Assembly: GCA_030052745.1 (NCBI GenBank)
Contig: JANBVO010000022.1
Location: 62,001-126,000, forward strand
Source of the DNA: Pleurostoma richardsiae
Lineage: Eukaryota > Ascomycota > Sordariomycetes > Calosphaeriales > Pleurostomataceae
Length of the DNA stretch: 64,000 bases
Direction of reading: 5' to 3'
Part shown: positions 56,872-64,000 of the stretch, piece after piece
Layout: the number at the start of each line of letters is the position of its first letter
Position numbering within the stretch: position 1 is the first letter of the stretch
Notes under the pieces: model-generated
Database searches by the model: none
Told to the model about the DNA's origin: nothing
Seen by the model: only the letters and a program-made list of their open reading frames with translations
Translations under genes and position numbers: made by a program

Positions 56872-59033
56872 TTATGTCTTAGGCCCCCATGTCTCTTCCG
56901 GAGGCCGAAGTCGAGCTTTGGCAGCCAGCGTGTGGTCGGCGCAAACGCTCCACGCCTTGCAGTTGGGCTCTATATGGTCGAGATGGATTAGACCAGCTAT
57001 CTCCCTCTGGCGTTCGTGAAACTGGATTCTTACGCCCGTAGAAACATGCCAGGCAATGTGACAGTGCAGGAGTCAGCACCCAGAGTTGTCAGTCTTGAAG
57101 GCCATGACAAGCCACCAGCTGCCGGACATCTGCGCAACATCGCGGCAGACGGGTTTGTCAAAGCTCAGGCAGCTCGTCTGCGACGTCGGGTCAAAGATGC
57201 CACTCCTAGTGCAGAGGATCAGAAAGTCGTGCCCGTGGAGGACTGGATGCGGCAGGCTGAACTTATTTTGCAGGATCCAAAAGGTCCATGCGTCGGCCTG
57301 TGACACTTCGACGATGTTTGCATGGGCCGGCCACGAGTAGTTCCCCTCGTAGATATACTCCAGCATTGGATGCCGACAATCAATCTCGATGTCCACGTTG
57401 TTCACGACCCATCGGAACACCTGTCCTCTGAAATCGACGGTGGGGGTGGACAAGTCTACAGATATCTCACTGGCCTGGAACTGCGAGGAAAGTATAGATC
57501 TCTGCACAACTGGGGCGAATCCCGTCTCCCCAGTGCAGCCTGTGTCTATCGGTATCCCTCGTCGCTAGGGTTCCCAGTACCTGCACCGTCGTAGTGGAAG
57601 ATTGCAGCGCGGTTTTTGTTGTTGCACCGACCACATGTATTGGTTTTTCTTCAAGGGTTGCACTTAGCCAGTAATAATTGTCAACAGCTTGGTTAGCCTC
57701 GATGATAACATTGTAATGCTGACCAACACCCAGGAAGAGTCAATCTCTTACAACTGGGCTAACTGGAACAAGATCTGTAGCTACGTTATGCCCCACTATG
57801 GACACAGTGAAGCTGTTATCCACACTCGTGTTGATGAGCCGCAGTAAATGCTTCTTCCTCGGTGTCAAGGTCAGCCTGTCAAACCCGCCCCCAGAACCGC
57901 TGGGGTTGATGTTCTTGCCCCTGAAGAGAACATTATCACTATCCGGCGCCCCCCCCCCCCCCCCCCTCTCTCGGGTTATCAATTCTGCCCTCCTCCCTGC
58001 CAGAGAGGTGATGACTGTTAGCAGCGCTTCATGATGGATGCCAATCTGCTGCTTACGGTGGCCCTCTGTGACCCAGCTAAATGGTAAGTTGAACACTCAC
58101 GGAGATTGTCAGCTGTCTCATAGTAGTAGTCCGTGGTGATGTATGGTCCAAGGTTGATGTGTTGGCAGACGCCGAACCATGAATAATGAGTGCGCCAAAA
58201 ATCCCATTGCTATATTGAGAGGAGTAATGGCTGTAATACGTTAGAGATAACACAGTTTAGCATTGCAACAGCAAGACAGTCGTCGTGACAGATTTCGGTG
58301 AGATGACTAGGTACCTACCATGACGTCCCATCCTGTGTTACGTGGAAGGCATATGAGCCCATGTGTCCCAGGGGAATTTGACATTCGATCACCTCATTGA
58401 CCCCATCTTCTAGACCCTCTCCATACTGTCTAATCCTGTGCTAGTGTATAGGTGTCCTAGTTACCATGTTTAGTGAAGAAGTAGTCTTTGTGTCGACAGG
58501 AAGCTGATGCGTTTACCCGTTGTCTTGAAGTTGACTATAAACGTTGACTTGGATATAGTCACCTCAATCTGCAATTCACATGAGCCAGGCAGGTTCCTCA
58601 ATATGATAGAGCCATTGAGACGTACCAGCTTCAATTGTCGGTTCAGGCAATCTGCCTGTAGCATTCTAAGTATCCCAGAACATGCAGCTTGGTGTGTAGA
58701 TCCTAACCATTGATGAGCATGACATGCTTTCGTACGCTATCAGGTCCTGCCCAAGAGGTCACATTTGTGATATAGATATCATACTATACTGGTTAGTCTT
58801 TGGACCTGAGAGACGTTGCAAACACGTCCATTGTGCCCTGAACCAGAGTTCCAAGTTGCCAGTTCCACTAGGATCTGTAGGAGAGGGAAGTACCGTTCGG
58901 GTATTGAACGCTGGGGCATATGTGACTTCATAGTCTGTGTTAATGCTTCAACTGTTTCTCCAACAATGCCTGTTCGTAGTATCATTTTGACCACGTGGCG
59001 GGCCGCCGGGAGCGATAGTCTGTCTCGGAGCAA
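56872..59033 (-). pseudogene. Laccase (multicopper oxidase) pseudogene
   Basis: A laccase lies on the minus strand, ending at 56872. In order: DIYITNVTSWAGPDSVRKHV (about 58750), QYGEGLEDGVNEVIE and HVTQDGTSW (about 58330-58430), HYSSQYSNGIFGALIIHGSA (about 58190), PDSDNVLF, GKNINPSGSGGGFDRL and HLLRLINTSVDNSFTV (57800-57950), FRWVVNNVDIEIDC (57410), LPHPVLHGHDF (57250), DVAQMSGSWWLVMAFKTDN (57090) and LLHCHIAWHVSTGV (57050). The T1 site motif HPxHLHGH has lost its middle His (HPVLHGH), and a TGA replaces the Trp before LLHCHIAWH. Further frame changes lie upstream. An 18-C run interrupts the centre. Laccases oxidise phenols extracellularly; this copy is dead. Confidence 0.85.
57949..57966. 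repeat. Poly-C run of 18 inside the laccase pseudogene
   Basis: Eighteen consecutive C on the plus strand (poly-Gly on the coding minus strand) next to the PDSDNVLF motif. It probably expanded after loss of selection and may be a sequencing-length risk. Confidence 0.9.
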
Positions 59034-60273
59034 CCCATGCCGCTCTACTTGCTAATAGGGTTCCGCGAAAGCAATCGACACAAGGTTAAGAGCCACAAGC
59101 ATGTGACTGATATTCACGAGCATTATATGGTTGTAAACTCGGGGTCCGATCGCATGTTGGCCCAGAAAACAATAGCCGCCCAACAGCTTGTCCAAGCCCT
59201 GATGAGGATATTTATTCTTGCCTCATCTACAACGAAGAGACCTTCTCGGCCCGCCTCTTCACGCTGAGCCGGCATCTGCCTGCTGCATGATTCCAATAGT
59301 CCGGATGCGTCCACGGCACAGACGGACAACAGCCTCGCTACCAGGAGAGAGGTTGCTCATAGTGGCCAATCTCGACTCCGAAACCTGGGATCTTATCTTC
59401 TATATGCCTCAGCTGGTCGGCATGCGCTTTGATTTCGTGCACAAGGTCGGTCATTCATGGAGCACGGCCAGCTTATATTAAAGCATGGACGGCATAGAGA
59501 GTACAAGACGATATATATAGGCTGAATGGGTCGCACATGAATTGGAATTTGCACGGGATATAAATAACCTAATAGTGGCCAGTGAGCTCGGCCGTTTACA
59601 TGCACACACGGGAGAGCAACTACTTTGTGTCCACCCTTAGGGGCAGGGCGGTGACTTTCGGTCTCACAGCATGAAGAACGAACTAGGATGGTAAGAAACA
59701 ACCAATGCCAAAATATTACCTGATTATGTTGAATGCCTGTCAGAGGCTGGCCACCATTCTATTGATGGTCAGGAAGGACTTTCGGACGGTCGGCGGAGCG
59801 TCATCGTACCTGTCATATCTATAAAGCCAGCAATGTGTAGGGAGCGTGACGAGCGCAAAGTTGCAGGCTTCTATGTATTGCTCTTCTACTTATCCTAGGA
59901 AGACAGAGCTGATTGATATGTACAGCTGGAGACTGTTCTTACAAAAGCCAGACCTACCCACCCGGGGGTAGCGGATACTAAGAATAGATGTTTCCTTGGC
60001 GTGGAACATGGCGAGAAGAGAGCCATTATACAGATCCATCTCTTCATGAAGCTCGTATACAACGCAATATATACTTCCAGCCTATTCTAAGCCTCGGGAT
60101 ACCACACGGTGGTTGGGAATTCCACGTTACAGACACTTCAAGCGATACGTGCTGGCCCAATCCACGGCTGTAGCCTCGTGACACTTTGAAAGTTTCGTCT
60201 CCCGCCGTCGGTGCTGGGCAGAAAATACACGAGCAAGCCGCATAGAGAGAAGACTAAGTAAAAAAAGCTCGAA
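59034..60273. other. Gene-free region
   Basis: About 1.2 kb between the laccase remnant and the AA8 gene. A short plus-strand segment around 59230-59480 (LLIVANLDSETWDLIF) looks slightly protein-like but could not be assigned. Nothing else recognised. Confidence 0.45.
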
Positions 60274-61042
60274 TTAAGAGTTCTTAGTTACAATGGAAGC
60301 GAAGCTCGGATTGCTGCCCTGCGTAAGATCATGGATCCAGTGGCCAACCTGATCATGGATGCTGAATGAGGAGGCACCATCGGTCGGGTTCTCAGGGGGT
60401 GTCATCGAGAAGGCGAAGGCGAAGGCGACAGACTGAGTGGGATCGAGAGCAGTATACCCAAAGTCAGTATCGCCCCAGTATGTGCATCCAGTACACTTCA
60501 CCGTCACTTGATAATGGGTCGAGTTGACATGTGTGCCCCCCTGGAGGATTGTGTACGTCGCGTTCTCGTACACTGGAGGTACATAGTATCCACTGAGCTG
60601 GGTCAGACGCACGATGACTCCGAGTCTCTGCATAGTCCTGACGACTTACTATGCCTCGCGCGAAGACACCACCATATCCTGACCGTTCAACCAAACGATC
60701 GTTAGAGGATTGTACGTCATAGACCCCCCCCAGGCGAAGCCGCTCCAACCGACACCGATGGGTACGATGGTCTGGAAGACGACATCGAAGTTTCCTGCGG
60801 TAATGGCATCGCTTGGAATGGCGATATTGTATGTGATGCCGTTATCGTTGGTGAATGAGCCGAAGGTAAAGCCCGTTTGTAGGTCGGCAATGGATTTGGA
60901 ATCCGGCTCATCCTGACAAGACACTGCAACGACGTCAGTATGGCTGTGTCGGTGATACAGAGGCAAGGAGTCCAAGAAAGCCATGCTTACCAGTGCTGAC
61001 AAGGGCGGCGAAGCCAATCAATCTACTGAACCAAAGCATCAT
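60274..61042 (-). CDS. Stand-alone AA8 cytochrome b domain protein
   Basis: Three exons on the minus strand (61042-60991, 60923-60650, 60592-60274) give 214 residues. MMLWFSRLIGFAALVSTVS is a signal peptide. The mature part is a single cytochrome domain of the cellobiose-dehydrogenase type: GFTFGSFTNDNGITYNIAIP, VGWSGFAWGGSMTYN with the candidate axial Met, IVWLNG, SSREAYGYYVPPVYE across intron 2, and NSTHYQVTVKCTGC with the candidate axial His. There is no dehydrogenase, cellulose-binding or membrane domain; it ends TKNS. Such AA8 modules carry electrons to LPMOs or iron. A free domain would need a partner flavoenzyme. Introns are 67 and 57 bp. Apparent genomic stops fall within introns, so the gene looks intact. 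Confidence 0.85.
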
Positions 61043-63160
61043 CGATGTCAGGAGCCCGGGTCAACTTATTAGTTTCAAGGAACGACTCAAAGAAATCGAG
61101 AAGTGCCAAAAGCACTTGAAGAGAAGAATGGGAGCCACGTCGCTATGGGCGCAAAGGAAGGGGGGTTGGAGTTTGAGAGGATGGAGGCTGACCTGCCGTA
61201 CTATCCAGAACCGGACCTCGCAATCAATTAAGTGCTGTCGGCCTTATGACACCCATGAGGAACTTGGATTGCTTCGGCTGCTTAGCCGGGCATCTATTGT
61301 AGATGGTCTGAGTGTTAAGCTCGGGACACCTAGAAGCTTCTACGGGGTTGGTATGACCCGCGAATAGGGAAGATATTGCCAGATGCAGGTAAGGATACGA
61401 TCTTCTATGGCCCTGAGGATACCCGCGTAGAAGGTGAAATAGCTTTGGCGCCCGGAGAAGAACGACATGGCAAGGTCAGGCGGTTAAACAATGCCCTTTG
61501 CAGCACTTGTGGTACCTTTGCATCTTAGTATTCAGCACTCTCTTTCATAACACTTGCCGGCACCCTCAGTCTTAGACACCTAATTAGTCTACCAGAAGCT
61601 CGTTTATCGTCTATGTCCCTTTTGCCTCCATTTTCACAGGCAAGCTGTGCTGGTAAAAATTCCTAACCTTGGACAAAGCTAAACTAAACATCGCGAACAA
61701 CAACAGGCCATATAAAATTGGCCAGGGGAACATGAGTCTCGGACGCGCCATAGCGCAGCCGCATGCCCTGCCTTGCCGAAAGGAGGCGGGCTCGGGGACA
61801 CAGCCCTCACTTGAGCATCCGTTCATCTCGTTTCTCGAGAGCACAATAGAGACGACGAGATAGAAACTCCGTGCAGAATCGACGTGACAGATGCATTGAT
61901 GGTAAAAGAAGCGTAAGGCAGCGGACTGCATCGGGAGCACCTGGCAGCTCTTCCGGAGGGCCCGTAGTAGAGGATATTGGCTTCGGTTTAGGCTAATGCC
62001 GCTATTCGAATATATGTGGTGCGTTTGAAAGATAGCCTCTCGGGTCCGTGACGACAGAGCAGCACCCCTGGCAGCCCCCACAAAGGTCGATGCGCCAGCT
62101 CGAAAAGCAAAGGATGTAACTACATGGCCGGGACATGTCTCCCTGTCGATTCGAGATAGCTGTGATCCCATTGGTGTATAGTGGCCATGCATCCTACGCG
62201 CCTAGCATTGTAGAGGTGCATAAGACTCCGCCTGATGGTCTCCTCGTCTTGTGGACAGGATTGGTTCTGGGCAGAGCACAGCGCCGTTTCCTAATAAGTT
62301 ACTGGGAAGACGCGGGCACCAAAGCCCGCCACGGCACAACATGGAGCGAGTGATCTATTCAAGTCAGGAACATACAACTATATAGGGCATGTATCGGAGC
62401 TTGCATTCAGCAGCACAGTATATATCTGGGTGCGGGAAACTCCATACCTCGCTCGGTAACCAAGCGGAATTAGGACGTCGGCTTTTTGGGACAGCTCCGC
62501 GTAAGACACGCCCGGCTTATCAGAAGCACAAACAAAAAGGTGCTGCTGACGAACTTGAACGGTAAGTTGATACGTAGGATGGGACGGAGCGGCTGTACCC
62601 GGTAGGTACCCAGCTACCTAGAGGGATATGTTATTTACCTAGGGTAGGCGTACGTACCTAGGTATCTTAGGTAGTCAGGCACCTTTTCCACTGATTTCCG
62701 TAATCAAGGGTTAGTTACGTTATCGGTAAGTCGGAGTAAGGAGGTTCCGTGCTGGCATGCCCCGCGTCGTGGCCAGGTGGGGCAAATTCAGGGCCTCGGC
62801 CCTTCGCCCGTCTCGATGGCTAGAATTTCCCGTCGGTTGCGAGATGGAGGACAGGATTAGGAAGGTACCTTAAGGCAAGTACCGGTAGATGTTGAGCTCC
62901 GTCCCGTCGTGACACCAAGGGCAGCTTGATCTTGACAACAACAGGCGATGGCTGCAAGAAAAGCCGCTTTCGCCCACCACGTTATGATGCGCCGTCTCTC
63001 CTAGCAGCCTCGCGGCCCGTTCAGCCCACTCGCGTCTCCTCCTTGTCCGATAGATCAAAACCGGTCACTCTCCTCGACGCGGAGCTTCGAGCTCCTACAA
63101 CGCCAACACCCTTTCTACCTCCTTCTCCTCACACAATTGTCCCACCGCGAATCCGCCACC
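61043..63160. other. Long gene-free region with TAGGTACC cluster
   Basis: About 2.1 kb from the AA8 start to the ARA2-like leader. A 193-codon minus-strand frame (61611-62192) has one hydrophobic segment (LMFPWPILYGLLLFAMFSLA) but no family match and is likely chance. TAGGTACC words cluster at about 62605-62680. The region 62700-63160 becomes C-rich, like a fungal promoter and leader. Confidence 0.5.
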
Positions 63161-63172
63161 ATGGCATCATGA
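63161..63172 (+). promoter_or_regulatory. Three-codon upstream ORF overlapping the ARA2 start
   Basis: ATG GCA TCA TGA in the strong context GCCACCATGG. Its stop codon overlaps the main ATG as ATGA (63169-63172), the arrangement used for termination-reinitiation. It likely tunes translation of the reductase downstream. Confidence 0.6.
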
Positions 63173-64000
63173 CAGCCCTAGACGCATCCCGTCTTCCTGC
63201 TCGCCTCGCCCCGCGCGTACCGGCTGTGTTGCGCCTCTTCCACGGCTCGCCTGCTTCTCGTCCCGCCGCGTCCTTCCGAGCCGCCACCACCACAGCTTCA
63301 TCAGCCGCGATGGCGGCCCCGAATGAACAGCCCGCTGACCCGGCCCCGGCCCGGTCCCTGTCTGCCGTGCTGCCGCCGCTGGTCCTTGGCACTGCTACCT
63401 TCAACACTCAGTATGTCGCTGACCCCTCGTCGATGCCATACGCCGCCATCGTGGCACGCGCCCTTGACCTTGGCATTGCCGCTTTCGACACGAGCCCCTA
63501 CTACGGCCCCTCCGAGCTGTTACTCGGCGACGCCCTTCGGTCCATCAACCCATCGCGCGAGTCTCTCTTCCTCGTCTCCAAGGCCGGCCGCGTCGGCCCC
63601 ACTGAATTTGACTATTCCCCCTCCTGGATTCGCTACAGCGTTCTCCGCAGCTTAAAGCGTCTCGGCACTACCCATCTTGATCTGGTGTACACCCACGATG
63701 CCGAGTTCGTGCCGCCTGCCGACGTACTCGGCGCCGTGAGCGAGCTGCGCCGCCTGCGCGACGAAGGCCTTGTCCGCTATGTCGGCATCAGTGGTTACCC
63801 CGTCGACCAGCTGTGCCAGCTAGCGGAGTTGGTACTACGTAAGACAGGCGAGCCGCTGGACGCCGTCATGAGCTACTGCCACTGTTCCATACAAAACGGC
63901 GTGCTGGTTAAAGGATTCGACCAGGAGACTGGCGGCGTGAGCAGCAGAGACGCACCTGCCACGGCGGCCTACCCACTCTCACGCTTTCGCGAGGCCGGCG
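63169..64000 (+). CDS. ARA2: D-arabinose/L-galactose dehydrogenase-type aldo-keto reductase (5' part)
   Basis: Incomplete: the frame runs open off the right edge, 277 codons visible. The main ATG at 63169 gives an Arg/Ala/Ser-rich leader of about 50 residues that could be a mitochondrial presequence; ATG 63310 (MAAPNEQ) in the same frame would give the canonical length. The barrel begins LVLGTATFNTQYV. Catalytic tetrad candidates are Asp and Tyr in AFDTSPYYGPSE, Lys in VSKAGRVG and His in VYTHDAEFV. Family members (yeast Ara2, plant L-galactose dehydrogenase) oxidise D-arabinose or L-galactose to the lactone with NAD+, a step in fungal D-erythroascorbate synthesis. No intron within the visible part. 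Confidence 0.88.
   Translation, partial: MTALDASRLPARLAPRVPAVLRLFHGSPASRPAASFRAATTTASSAAMAAPNEQPADPAPARSLSAVLPPLVLGTATFNTQYVADPSSMPYAAIVARALDLGIAAFDTSPYYGPSELLLGDALRSINPSRESLFLVSKAGRVGPTEFDYSPSWIRYSVLRSLKRLGTTHLDLVYTHDAEFVPPADVLGAVSELRRLRDEGLVRYVGISGYPVDQLCQLAELVLRKTGEPLDAVMSYCHCSIQNGVLVKGFDQETGGVSSRDAPATAAYPLSRFREAG

Noticed and set aside
61611-62192. 193-codon minus-strand frame with one membrane-like segment
   Set aside because: No recognisable domain, no start context, and irregular codon use.

Overview
The window is nuclear DNA of a filamentous ascomycete (Pezizomycotina, most likely a Sordariomycete; the class is an inference). Most introns are 49-130 bp with GTRNGT-like donors, intergenic DNA is scattered with TAGGTACCT and TACTCCGTA motifs, and the proteins match typical Pezizomycotina families. 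I read exon structures by hand from frame continuity and splice sites. Most genes resolve into intact multi-exon frames. I saw no rRNA, convincing tRNA, CRISPR array, LTR or virus-like element, or intact transposon.

Layout. 1-6.6 kb: an amidohydrolase, then a decayed cytochrome P450. 6.6-8.0 kb: a secreted GH18 chitinase. 8.9-28.6 kb is a conserved core: an ABC1-type mitochondrial kinase-like protein, a GCIP/cyclin-D1-binding-like protein, glucosidase II beta subunit, Rtf2, the TOR kinase (head-to-head with rtf2), a frame-disrupted GNAT acetyltransferase and a small Gly/His/Cys-rich protein. 29.6-41.1 kb is accessory: rhamnogalacturonan lyase (PL4), GH71 alpha-1,3-glucanase, a decayed sugar transporter and an amidoligase-like protein, separated by long stretches without recognisable genes. 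43.7-51.3 kb returns to housekeeping or ubiquitin-related genes: Arp6, a UFD1-fold/zinc-finger/AZUL-like protein, and divergent from it an F-box-like, Cys-rich protein with a 7-nt exon. 52.9-61.0 kb is again accessory: a secreted intradiol dioxygenase, an alpha/beta hydrolase with a PTS1-like tail, a laccase pseudogene and a stand-alone AA8-type cytochrome b domain. The right edge holds the 5' part of a D-arabinose/L-galactose dehydrogenase (ARA2 type) behind a three-codon upstream ORF that overlaps its start codon.

Together the core genes cover growth control (TOR), replication and chromatin (Rtf2, Arp6), ER quality control (glucosidase II) and ubiquitin handling. The accessory genes are mainly extracellular polymer or aromatic turnover. 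Three of that accessory set (P450, sugar transporter, laccase) are decayed, which suggests relaxed selection on part of the degradative repertoire. I see no obvious new multi-gene system. The best candidates for follow-up are the UFD1/AZUL-like plus F-box divergent pair, the solitary AA8 haem protein, the ARA2 upstream ORF and the variable splicing of TOR.
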